Assembly: GCA_030770535.1 (NCBI GenBank)
Contig: JASVEC010000033.1
Coordinates: 393,933-457,932, forward strand
Origin: Batkoa obscura
Lineage: Eukaryota; Entomophthoromycota; Entomophthoromycetes; Entomophthorales; Batkoaceae
Length of the DNA stretch: 64,000 nt
Direction: 5' to 3'
Position 1 is the first letter of the stretch, and each line of letters begins with the position of its first letter. The translations under genes and the position numbers were made by a program. This document shows positions 1-9,470 of this stretch, one piece after another. The notes below the pieces were generated by a model, which worked only from the letters and a program-made list of their open reading frames with translations, ran no database searches and had not been told where the DNA came from.

Positions 1-1067
1 ATTGAGCTCTTCTTTTTAATTACTGTAGTAGTGCTTGAAGTCGCTCTTTTCCTTTCATTTATTTCAAAATTATTCCTACTTTGACTAATATTATTGCTGC
101 TACTACCCGATTTGGACTTTGTATTGAGAGTCGGCATCTCATTGTCAATTGGTCCTAATTTAGCAAATCGACTCCCAGTAAGTACACATGTTTTCTTTTT
201 AGCAATTATATTGGTATTTGAGTTATCGTTAGACTTTGTAATTCTTTTGGGCCCATTCGCGATAGGGCTTGGTCTACTACTATTCATCTTTGTTGGTGCA
301 AATTGAGGTGGTATAGAACGAATGGGATTGGGAGCTAAAAAGATAAATATGAACAAAAACATTTGCTATTTAATAAAAGTATTACTCTTCCTTTTGATGA
401 CATCTCTTCTAATCTAAAATTAAGGTTAAAATTTAATTCATACTATGTTTAAAGAAATTACATTATCATTAGTTATATTACTCTTTTTTTTTACTCTCAT
501 ACTATTTGGTGAATCTAGCTCCGTTTGTTTAGTTGGCATAGTTGGTGGCTTTGGCTTGTTATTTTCCTCAGCATATTTCAATATCTCTTCATATGTCATT
601 AAATGGGGTGGCTAGATTAAAAAAGCATAAATATTAAATTATTAATAAGTACAAAAAATATTTACCTTTTCACCATTACCATAATTACGTTGTCCTTGGC
701 CTTTAGCTTTATTTTGGTTTTCATTTTTAGAAGAACTACCACCATTAATCTTTTCTTTTTCCTCAACTTTAATTTTCTGATCATTATTTCTAGGAATCGG
801 AGTTGGCTTTTTTGTACCCATTTGAGGCTCCACCCTCGCCTTCATTGCCATTTCCATCATCTTTTGCTGCCTAAATTTTGAAATCTCTTCCTGCTTTTCT
901 TTTTCTCTTTTTAGCCGTGCTTCATGTAACTCTCTTTTCTTTTTCTTTTCTTGAATTAGCCTTTGTGCCTCCCGGCTATTCTCTTCAGCCAACTTTAACA
1001 ACTCGTCATACTAGATCTGAAATTAATACATATTTCCAAATAACTTATATTTTATTACTGATGACAT
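1..1067 (-). CDS. SPT2-like chromatin protein, 3' part cut by window edge
   Basis: Highly charged protein whose N-terminus (MSSYDELLKLAEENSREAQ) resembles fungal Spt2 histone chaperones. Exons on the minus strand: 1059-1067 (only Met-Ser-Ser), 666-1010, 462-611, 386-413, and 334 running off the left edge. All junctions keep one frame with GT...AG ends. The first 60 residues form a Lys/Glu/Arg-rich helix, followed by low-complexity Ser/Asn/Lys sequence and PIANGPKR. The diagnostic C-terminal Spt2 histone-binding region would lie outside the window, so the family call rests on the N-terminus and composition only. The 9-base first exon is an inference from frame. Spt2 acts in the nucleus at transcribed chromatin, handling H3-H4. 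An unrelated coiled-coil protein remains possible. Confidence 0.5.
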
Positions 1068-2077
1068 TATATTTTTTTAACAAACAAAACTATGATCAGT
1101 TTTTACCTTTTTATAGATGCGCTTGAAGCATCACAAAGAAGCATCATTGATTGGTCATTATCTTTATTTTTGAGCCAATGAATTATAGCCATATTTGAGG
1201 ATCAAAATTATGGGGTAAATTACTATATTTAGTTTAACTATTGATTAAAAAAACTACATTGAGAATTAACAGTATGTTCTAAAGTTAAGCTAAAATATCA
1301 ATCTAAATGTACATCCTTGTCAGTATCTAAAAATCAGAAAAGTAGATTTATCCATCTAATACGCTTTCTATGATAATAAGTCTTTTCATTTCTTTTGTTC
1401 ATAAAAAATATTTGATAATTGATTAGTTTCTTTAAGTTTTAAAAGTTGAATTTTATAAATTGGGATTTTTTAGGCAAATTAGAAGAAAAATATAATAAAA
1501 TTTACTTTAAATAATCAATACTTTATATTTTTTATTTAATCACCTTTAGTTGTTAAAGAGAGAATCCTTACTATTGGCCATGTTTCTACTTTTTGACATT
1601 TTCAATTAGAGATTATTAGTCATTCAATACAAGTACATTTCTAAACTAGAAAATTCTCAAAGTCAATGTAAAAGCTTTGATTACAATCACAAATACTAAA
1701 TAAAATAATACTTTCATATCAGAAATTGACTATATTAAATTAAATATACATACAATAAACAATCTCATTTTATAAAAAGCAGCATAGTATTTTAAAGTTT
1801 TTAAGTATATTTTTTAATATTTACAATTAATTATTTGGGGTATTTTTATACAAAAATAATTCACTTAGTGTTTTTGAGTTCATGTACAATTGTGGTATAA
1901 TATTCCAATTTTAATAATAATCTGATAAAGATAAGCAATTTAGAGAAAAATAGTTGATTGAATAACATCAATAATTCTATGATTAAAAAACTCAATAGCA
2001 AATATTAATACAAAGTGCAAAAGTATAAAAGTACAAAAGTATAAAAGATAAACAAAATAAAATACTTTCACTGAAAA
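1068..2077. other. Intergenic, AT-rich
   Basis: No convincing ORF or RNA gene. The last 60 bases before the F-box gene hold short direct repeats of the type AAAGTATAAAAGTAC, which may act as TATA-like promoter sequence. Confidence 0.5.
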
Positions 2078-3406
2078 ATGGAATTAAAATTAGAGTATCT
2101 ACCTTTAGTTGTATTAGATGAAATTTTTAAGTTAGTATCTCCAAAAGAATTGTTTAAGTTACGCTTTTTAAATAAATATTTATTTAATACTATAAATGAT
2201 GCTATTAAATATAATTTGACTTATTCAATATATAGTCATTATGAAATTAAGGAGTATAATAAATGTCAGGAGGATTTTATTAAAAAAAATGGACTAATGA
2301 TGAGGCATTTGAGTATAAATGATAACAATGTGGAATATTTGAATTATTGTCCTAACATCTTAACTCTAAGCTATAGCAATAATATACGAAAATTTAACAA
2401 GAGTATTGTCGATAAATCAAACAATAAGATGGACGTCAACCTGGTGAAATTAAGGAAGATTATTATTAATACATCAGGTAATGATGACTGCTGTCAACTA
2501 TTTGAACAATTTAAGGCCTCCTTATACCAACTTGAAATGATTGAAATCAACAGCTATTGTGGAGATTTAGAAAATATAATTAAATATTTAAATCCTAATA
2601 AATTAAAGATATTTAAATTGTACTCTGATGATTATTTAAATATTAATGGATTGGCTACAATCAAAACTAAATTCTACAACCTAAAGGTGCTACATTTGAA
2701 GTTTAATAGACATATTATTACACCGAAGGAGTATAGATACAATATAAATTTTAGCTCAAATTTGGAATTAATAGTTGAAGGTGACTTTTATTTGAATTTC
2801 AACATCAATTGTCTTGGAAGTCTAAGTAACTTAAAAAGCGTGAAACTAATAGATACTTCCGGTTCTTTATTTAATGCAAATAGCAATGATATAAAATCAA
2901 TTGAAAGTGGCAATATAATCAGTCTAGGCTATCTTGATATAGTCAATTCAATCAAATATCATTTAGTCAATTTACCAACATTAAGAGAAGTATATTTTAA
3001 TGAGTTAACAATGGAAAAGCTAAAATTAATTTCTATGCTATCTAACATTGAAGTTATTCATATCAATTATTTAAACTTTGATAGCAAGAGCATTATTCAA
3101 ATCCCTAGCTCAAGCAATAGTGATAATCGTAAAACAGAGTCTCGATTATATAAATGTAACTTCATAAAACAAGTTACAATTGATTTTTACCATCCTTCAT
3201 ATGAGCAGTTTATTTCTTTTTTGCTTTTATTTCCAAAACTTAACGCAGTTAAAATTAATAATTTTGATTTAATAGCTAAACACAAAACTATTGATTTTAA
3301 ACTAAATACCCCTTTGTTACTTACCACTCCTGCCATATCTTATACCAATATAAGCGCTTTCAATGAATTGGCTAATACTCCAATGCTAAATTGGATTAGA
3401 ATATAA
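2078..3406 (+). CDS. F-box protein with degenerate leucine-rich repeats
   Basis: Single-exon, 442-residue protein. Residues 5-45 (LEYLPLVVLDEIFKLVSPKE and on) fit an F-box: LP near the start, the spaced hydrophobic positions, then a leucine-rich second helix. The rest is Leu/Asn/Ile-rich with irregular 25-30 residue periodicity, like the leucine-rich repeats of substrate-binding F-box proteins. By family knowledge it would link a target to Skp1 in an SCF ubiquitin ligase; the target cannot be inferred. It is unusual here in having no intron and in standing alone, between about 1 kb gaps. Large families of such single-exon F-box genes are known in some early-diverging fungi. Confidence 0.7.
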   Translation: MELKLEYLPLVVLDEIFKLVSPKELFKLRFLNKYLFNTINDAIKYNLTYSIYSHYEIKEYNKCQEDFIKKNGLMMRHLSINDNNVEYLNYCPNILTLSYSNNIRKFNKSIVDKSNNKMDVNLVKLRKIIINTSGNDDCCQLFEQFKASLYQLEMIEINSYCGDLENIIKYLNPNKLKIFKLYSDDYLNINGLATIKTKFYNLKVLHLKFNRHIITPKEYRYNINFSSNLELIVEGDFYLNFNINCLGSLSNLKSVKLIDTSGSLFNANSNDIKSIESGNIISLGYLDIVNSIKYHLVNLPTLREVYFNELTMEKLKLISMLSNIEVIHINYLNFDSKSIIQIPSSSNSDNRKTESRLYKCNFIKQVTIDFYHPSYEQFISFLLLFPKLNAVKINNFDLIAKHKTIDFKLNTPLLLTTPAISYTNISAFNELANTPMLNWIRI

Positions 3407-3635
3407 TGATTTGATATTTGAATTATATAGCAGTATCAATGATATCAAAAGCTTTCTTAACGGCTGATATATATGTCCTTGTTTGTATTATTGCTTAAAT
3501 AAGCCCTCAATTCATTGGTAGCTATTAATACCATCATCTACTTTTTACATTTCAATTTTGTTTATTTGTGAAATTTACTTCATTCACAATAAAAAACTGC
3601 TAATTTATGTAAATTTCATTAAATTAAATAAAAGA

Positions 3636-3735
3636 TTTGGGGGTGTTTTTTTTGGCTTCATTACTTTTTCTATCTTTTAAGTGTTATTTAAATGGAAAAA
3701 CTATCACTGAAATTCTTACATAAAAATACATCCCT
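3636..3735 (+). repeat. MITE-like repeat, copy A
   Basis: About 100 bp, starting TTGGGGGTGTTTTTTTTGG and ending AATACATCCCTA. It has the family core of TTTTTC, an AAG(C/T)GNTATTT centre and GGAAAAA. It is diverged but recognisable over its full length. Confidence 0.7.
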
Positions 3736-4056
3736 ATTTATTAAGTACAAAATTTAAAAATAAGATAAAAAGGTATTTTAGTTCAAAATTTTATTGAAGA
3801 CCAATACTTAATCATAAAGAATGAGTCTTGTTTTATTTTTTATTTCATATTGTCATTAAAATATTTATAGAATCTGGTCGAGCTAGCTTGTTTTAAAAAA
3901 AATAAAGACTCAAAAATAATCACAAATGTTTCTAAAAATGGTATATTAGAAAATATGTTCACTATATATAACGCTAAAGTTCAACATTATATTAAAAAAT
4001 TGTTATAACTAAAACATTGTTTTTATAGCGTATTTATCAATAATCTATTTAATATA

Positions 4057-4157
4057 TGGGGATGTTTTTTTTGACTTCATTATTTTTTCCATCTTTTAAG
4101 CACTATTTGAATGGAAAATTTGTTAGTAAAATTCTCAAATACAAAAATACATCTCCA
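4057..4157 (+). repeat. MITE-like repeat, copy B
   Basis: Runs from TGGGGATGTTTTTTTTG to ATACATCTCCA, flanked by ATATA on the left and TATATA on the right, which fits a TA target duplication. Same core as the other copies. Confidence 0.75.
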
Positions 4158-4422
4158 TATATAAAAAGACCATTGTTCTGAATAGGTTTAAAATTTATAG
4201 CATAAATTTAATAACAATAATAAATTATAAGTAATCATGAAAAATAAGTTGTTTTGATTTAGCAATATCATTAATACGAACTACCCTTTGACATTATATA
4301 CATCTATGGTATTTATTATAAGTCAAATAGACGAAATAGATAATTCGAACAAACTTTTAAGCTACATAATCCCCACAAATTAAACACTAATATATGTATA
4401 CTCAATTTTCTGATTAAATTAA

Positions 4423-5522
4423 TCATTTATGGTATTTTGCCTAAAATAAATTAAACAATATAAAAGCTGAAATCAAAAAAGTTACTTGATACAATCCAGA
4501 GTAATAACCTGCAAAATACCATGAAGATAACAGGTTTTCCAAATCAACGTCTTGTTGTGACCCTAATCAATAGTTATAAGCTGATCATAAAATCTTTTTT
4601 ATAATTATACTTTGACCATTTAGCACCGGAAACGAAACAGGAGGAAAAACGGGCTAAAAATTTTAATAAAGGTTAAACCGTTTTTCAAAGAAATTTTTAC
4701 CACAGTTGTACTAGCTCCTTGGCTTTCAGTGTTATCTATTTTATTCTAAAAATAGAATTAAACAAATTTAATAATAAAAACTAACTATTTACATTTTCAT
4801 TTTTTTTCACTTTTTTTTTTACCCCTGTTTCAATATCTCCTGTTATCTTTTTACTAAAAGTAGCTTTACGACCTACCTTATGTTAGTTTATATTCCAATA
4901 ATTGAATTATGTTACCTTTATTGTTAGTTTCCTCGATTTTCTATATAAATTGCTTATTCAATTATATAATATTTAATTTAACTTAATTAATACCTCACTA
5001 AATTGTTAATATAAATTACAAATAAAATAAAATCTTAACTTTATACCTTTCAATTTCGATTTCAATCTGATTACTAGAATTCCTATTATTTTTCATCTCC
5101 TAAAATAAAATCACCGTAAGAATTAGAAATTATAGCATATATCGAATAAAACTTACGTCTCTTTGTCTAACCCCTTCGTCCCAAGCTGCAATTAATGCCG
5201 AGTCATCCCAAAAGTCTTTATTATGAAGTTGTATATCAAAAGATTGGAAGGCTGGCTGTTCTCTTTGTTCCAATTGAATTTCCTCTTCATTATCATTATA
5301 ACCTTGCTCATCTTGATTTGTTTCTTGTTCGATTTCTTCTTCATAATATTCTTCGTTTTTAGCTATCTCTACTTGATCATAGTTTGTTTTAGTTTCAGGT
5401 TCTAAGTTATCATTTTCAATAGTATCCTTTAAATGTTATATTATATCGTATTTATTAATTTTAATTGTTACTTCATTCATTTCCTTTAATAACTGCTCTT
5501 CTAAGTCTTCGATATCTCCCAT
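4423..5522 (-). CDS. SMN1: Survival motor neuron (SMN) homologue
   Basis: Nine exons (5472-5522, 5157-5426, 5047-5099, 4916-4940, 4823-4876, 4701-4745, 4617-4653, 4486-4562, 4423-4440) join in frame to 209 residues. The N-terminal Gemin2-binding motif is clear (FWDDSALIAAWDEGVRQRD), as is the C-terminal YG box (LLSSWYFAGYYSGLY). A proline-rich PVFPPVSFP segment precedes the YG box. The middle is too short for a normal Tudor domain, as in the small fission-yeast SMN. SMN scaffolds assembly of the Sm ring on spliceosomal snRNAs; the YG box drives oligomerisation. Residues 20-90 are acidic. Two introns end in AAG instead of the usual TAG or CAG. Its start codon is 53 bases from that of the divergent NUDIX gene, so the two probably share a promoter. 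Identification is secure; the small middle exons are inferred. Confidence 0.85.
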
Positions 5523-5575
5523 ATTCAAATAATTTAAAACTGCTTAAATGTGTAAAAAGAGAACTAGAATAAAAA

Positions 5576-6403
5576 TTGGATTTTATGTTTTTTAACAAAT
5601 TATTATTAGGTAGGACTAAAAGTATTAGCAAAATGCAAGAAATATCAATACAATTTAATCAACAGATAAAGAAAGAGGAATACCCATTGATTCAAAAGTT
5701 TAAACCTTTTCAAGAACTTTATAGCAAATTAAGTCAAATGAATCCTTCAGCTGTAAAGATCAATAAAATTATGATTGAAGCAATCGATAAATTTAAAAGT
5801 GATAAAATTGGTTTTATTAAACTAAAAGTAGATTCCGTAAGTTTAGAAAATGATGCTAAAATTCCTGGGATCATTTTATTGGTAATTCAATACAAGTTAA
5901 TAATATTTACTAATTATTATTTATAATAGCGAGGAAACTCAGTCAGCACATTAATATTATTAACTTGCGAAGAAGATATAAGCATAGGTAAAGAAGAGTA
6001 TGTTTTATTAACCAGTCAGCCAAGATTAGCAGCTGGAGAAGAAAGCTTGTTAGAATTACCAGCTGGGATGCTTGATGAAGAAGATAACTTACATGTAAAA
6101 GCAATTCAAGAAGTCGAAGAAGAAACTGGACTCAAAATCAAAAATGAGGAGCTAAAACTATTAAATAAGCAAGGCCATCATACTTCCCCAGGATTATTAG
6201 ATGAAAAGGTTTATTTCTTTTTTACAAAATTAATCTTAAAAAGAAAAGAATTGAACGCTATTAATAACAAACTCACTGGTTTACGAAAAGAAGGGGAACT
6301 AATTACGTTAAAACTAATGCCTATTTCTGAAGCTTTAAATCAAACAAATGATATCAAAATCCTTTCTGCTTATACTTTGTATCAAATGCGTGCAAAAGAA
6401 TAG
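5576..6403 (+). CDS. NUDIX hydrolase, ADP-sugar diphosphatase type (NUDX14-like)
   Basis: Two exons (5576-5881, 5930-6403) give 259 residues. It aligns by eye with plant NUDX14 over most of its length: PGIILLRGNSVSTLILL, ELPAGMLDEEDN, the NUDIX helix AIQEVEEETGL, and a C-terminal TGLRKEGELITLKLMPISEA. The enzyme would split ADP-sugars to AMP and sugar-1-phosphate, or act on a related nucleotide sugar. In the NUDIX box the usual Arg before Glu is Gln (IQEVEEETG), while the metal-binding Glu residues are kept. The N-terminus (MDFMFFNKLLLGRTKSISK) is basic and hydrophobic and could be a mitochondrial presequence. It is divergent to SMN and convergent with the next gene, whose stop lies 65 bases away. 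Confidence 0.82.
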
Positions 6404-6468
6404 CTTAAATATTTATTGTATTTATTAAATAAAAATTATGCTTTATTTCATTTATTTTACTTAATAGC

Positions 6469-7170
6469 TTATTCTTTAATTATATAATCCCAGCCATATG
6501 TAGTATTTACCCGGCTATCCTTATTTACTCCTTTCTTTATCAAACCACTTAGTAGCATACTCTCTTCATAAAACATGAATATCTCATCTAAATCTGAATC
6601 AAGATTATTAAACTAATAAATATGTATTAGTGAATATGTTATCTTATATATTTGTTTACCTGTAAATTATCTTCATTAGGATTAAATTTATCTTTAATTA
6701 TATTTTGTAATTTTATCAGTTTTTTAATCTTTGAAGAAAGAAAATCAATACTAAATTAAAGCAAGGTTATAAATAATAATAATAATAATGGTTCTTTGCA
6801 TACCTCTTAATGTAATTTAAATAGTTTGAATCTCTTTTTTGACTATATTCTATTTGAACTTTTTCAAACTGATTTTTAAGTTCAGTAAATTTTTCATTGC
6901 AGGATACTAGTTCATCCTGTATTGTGTCAACTAACTTTTCTATTTTTGCCATGTTCCTTGCTGTTTTATTGATTCCTTCCATGCATTCTGCAATCTAAAA
7001 ATAAACATAAACTAAGAAAATCTTAAGAAAAGAATGCTTACTTTCTCTTCTGATTTGTCAAACTTATCTTCAGTTAATTTATTATCTTTAATAAATTCGT
7101 TGCTTTCTTCTCCCATACGATCAATCTCTTCTTCCCATACTTTTAACTTTTGCTGATAAAACTCCTCCAT
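6469..7170 (-). CDS. Small coiled-coil protein, function unknown
   Basis: Four exons (7042-7170, 6804-6994, 6660-6750, 6469-6612) join to 184 residues, all GT...AG. Residues 1-120 are almost continuous charged helix (MEEFYQQKLKVWEEEIDRMG, then IEKLVDTIQDELVSCNEK), predicted coiled coil. A shorter helical part follows, ending YGWDYIIKE. I do not recognise the family. The size and layout would fit a kinetochore, tethering or nucleoporin-type subunit, but nothing in the sequence decides. It is divergent from the C11 gene with 134 bases between starts. Confidence 0.65.
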
Positions 7171-7304
7171 TTTAAACCCTTTGATAATGAACTAAATTAT
7201 TCATAAAATATAAATTTTAATTTTTATCCAAAATAAAATGTCTTTAATTGGTCATTTAAGTTTTAAAGCTTTCGAAATCAAATTTACTTTGATTTAACAT
7301 TAAA

Positions 7305-7728
7305 ATGTTGTTTTGTCCATTATGTGGGAATATGCTAATTATTAGTCAGAGTGAAACACAAACTTTTTCATGTCAAACATGTCCATATCAATTTTTAATT
7401 CAAAAGACAGTAATCAGCTATTTTAAATTATCATATGCATTTATTCATTTATTTAGCACGTTTCGCGATATGTATTAAAGAGAAAGGAGGTGGATGATGT
7501 TTTGGGTGGTGCAGAATCCTGGGAAAATGTGGACCAAACAGATGGTAATCTAGATATTATTGTGTAAATTTGGAATTAACCGTTTAATAATTATTAGCTG
7601 CATGTCCCAAATGTGAAAATGGTAGAGCTTTTTACTTTCAATTGCAAATTCGTTCCGCTGATGAACCTATGACTACATTTTATAAGTGTACTAGTAGTGA
7701 TTGCTCGCATAAATGGAAGGAAAATTAA
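7305..7728 (+). CDS. RPC11: RNA polymerase III subunit C11 (POLR3K/Rpc11)
   Basis: Three exons (7305-7409, 7457-7544, 7598-7728) give 107 residues, the family length. The N-terminal zinc ribbon is MLLFCPLCGNM-like with CxxC at 4-7 and 26-29. The linker KEVDDVLGGAESWENVDQTD is nearly invariant in the family. The TFIIS-like C-terminal ribbon has CPKC, the catalytic-loop sequence RSADEPMTTFYKC, and a final CSHKW. C11 supports transcript cleavage, termination and reinitiation by RNA polymerase III in the nucleus. Its acidic Asp-Glu pair (ADEPM) is kept, so the cleavage function should be intact. Confidence 0.95.
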
Positions 7729-8277
7729 TGGAATAATGATAATTTAAAGTTATCAATTGACCTGTTTTGGAAAGTAATATTTTAAGGGGTTTGGTTGATT
7801 ATAAATAAACATATAGAATATTTATGATTGTTTTTAAGTGTAAATTTTGGAATTAAATAAATTAATAATGTTAACAAATTTAGAGCTTTATATGATATAA
7901 GTCAAGACAATTTTTTTTAACAATAGAGTAAAATAGAACTGGATTATATTTGATTTTCGTTGTATAAAATTTTATATTATGTATTAGTAGCCATTGTTGT
8001 TTTCGATTACTAGGTCAAATTCAAAAAGTGAGATATCATCTTAGTCCTATATAGACCGCAACCGTTGACTACAAAGCTTGATGACTCCCCTTATAGTACA
8101 AATTTATTGAATATAGTCCAATAAAAATGATAGTATAATATGTAATAATTTGTAAAAAAAAGAAAATAACAGTTTAAAATAGTAATATATTTTAATTGTT
8201 TTATGTTGGGTATACTCTATAAATCTAATCTACTTTAAGTTTTTACTAAAGAGACTAGAGCGAATAGGTATATAGTT
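7729..8277. other. Intergenic, AT-rich
   Basis: About 550 bases between the convergent C11 and eIF3k genes. I see no ORF, RNA gene or repeat. Confidence 0.5.
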
Positions 8278-9107
8278 TTAGTAATTGCTTTGAGCAATAA
8301 TTTTTGAGAGTTGTTCCAATTTGATTTGGTGTTGTTGAACAGTTTGAGGTTTAGATTCTACATGAGGGGCAGAGGGATTAAACAATAAATCATTATCACT
8401 AAACTTCCATCCTTTTTCTTCGGTAAAAGCTGTTAGTTCATCGTCTATTCAAATAAGTTTATTGGATTTATTTAAAGCTTCAAAAAAAAATTACCGTCAA
8501 AGTTAAGATACTCCTTAACAATGTTTTTTTCTAAAGTATCAAAGGTAGTTTCGAGAGAGCTTGAAATCACTTTTCTAATGTCTTTATCAAAGTTTTTGAT
8601 ATCTCCTAAAACTTCTTTACACTCTTTACTAGCTAAAAGAGCCCAAAACTCTTTATATCTGCACTCTTCTAAAAGTCTTTGAAGATCTAATAAGTTTTTC
8701 ACTAATGGCTCAGCAAGCTAAAAAAAATGGTTGAAATTTTATTTTACTCTGTTCTATAATAATATACTTACAATGGTTGGGTTTAATAAACTTAAGAACA
8801 TGTCAAAGTCAGCATCTGGTAAAGCTGTTAAAGATTTCCCAAGTATAGTGGTTATGACGGCTAAGTTAATTAAAGAAGGATTGAATTGATACCTTAAGTT
8901 TTAATTAGTAAAATAAAAATAGTAAACATAGATGAATTACAATTCCAAAATAGCTAAATTAGAAATAAGATCATATTGTCCAGAACGACATTGTAAACCT
9001 AAATATTCTTCAAGTTGAGGTAAATTTTCTGGATTATATCTTTCAACACCAGTTATGGCTTCTTCTATATGTTGAGGACGTTGAGTTGCTAATTGATTTG
9101 GGCTCAT
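8278..9107 (-). CDS. EIF3K: Translation initiation factor eIF3 subunit K
   Basis: Four exons (8941-9107, 8772-8892, 8495-8717, 8278-8444) give 225 residues, against about 218 in animals. It has ERYNPENLPQLEEYL, then LAILELYQFNPSLINLAV, matching the eIF3k HAM domain (human RYNPENLATLERYV and LAVLKLYQFNPA). The C-terminal winged-helix part contains ECRYKEFWALL. eIF3k is a peripheral subunit of the eIF3 scaffold on the 40S ribosome. Saccharomyces lacks it, so this gene argues against a close yeast relative. The first intron ends in AAG. The start codon lies 363 bases from divergent SMG9. Confidence 0.93.
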
Positions 9108-9470
9108 TTTTTTAACAAATTGTAAAAATCTTTTGAGTTGAAAAAGATGTTTGATTCCATTTTAAAAGTTGCAAAAAGTGAAAAATGACAATAAAGATAT
9201 ACTTTAGATGAAATTTGTGCATTAATATTTAATGTCATTAAATCAAATATATTAATTAAGCTCGTGAAATTTATTTATCTTTGTTATTGGTGTTATTTAT
9301 CTTATTAACAAGGCATTATTAGTCATTTTATTTTTATTATTAATTTTTGCATTAATTGTTGTTTAAAACTCTTTATTTAAAGTTGAGTTATCTTAAGTTT
9401 TAATTCTAAAAAGTTAAACAAAGTAGAATGCTAACCAGATTGCAAGGTAAAATAAGATCAGTATAATATA
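9108..9470. promoter_or_regulatory. Divergent intergenic region between eIF3k and SMG9
   Basis: Both flanking genes start here and run outward, so it must hold both promoters. It is AT-rich with no defined motif that I can name. Confidence 0.4.

Larger units (their letters stand above)
3407..4422. other. Intergenic with two MITE-like copies
   Basis: Gap between the F-box gene and SMN. It holds two copies of the dispersed MITE-like repeat (3636-3735 and 4057-4157). The rest is AT-rich without coding signal. Confidence 0.5.

Noticed and set aside
1107-1195. Possible first exon of the SPT2-like gene (MAIIHWLKNKDNDQ) on the minus strand
   Set aside because: Its splice phase does not fit the next exon, whereas a short exon at 1059-1067 does and gives a family-like start. 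It may be leader or chance ORF.
1837-1856. TTTGGGGTATTTTTATAC as another MITE end
   Set aside because: It lacks the family core and a second end within 120 bases.
5223-5405. 60-residue hydrophobic plus-strand ORF
   Set aside because: Antisense to the acidic exon 2 of SMN, which explains its Phe/Leu/Ile richness.
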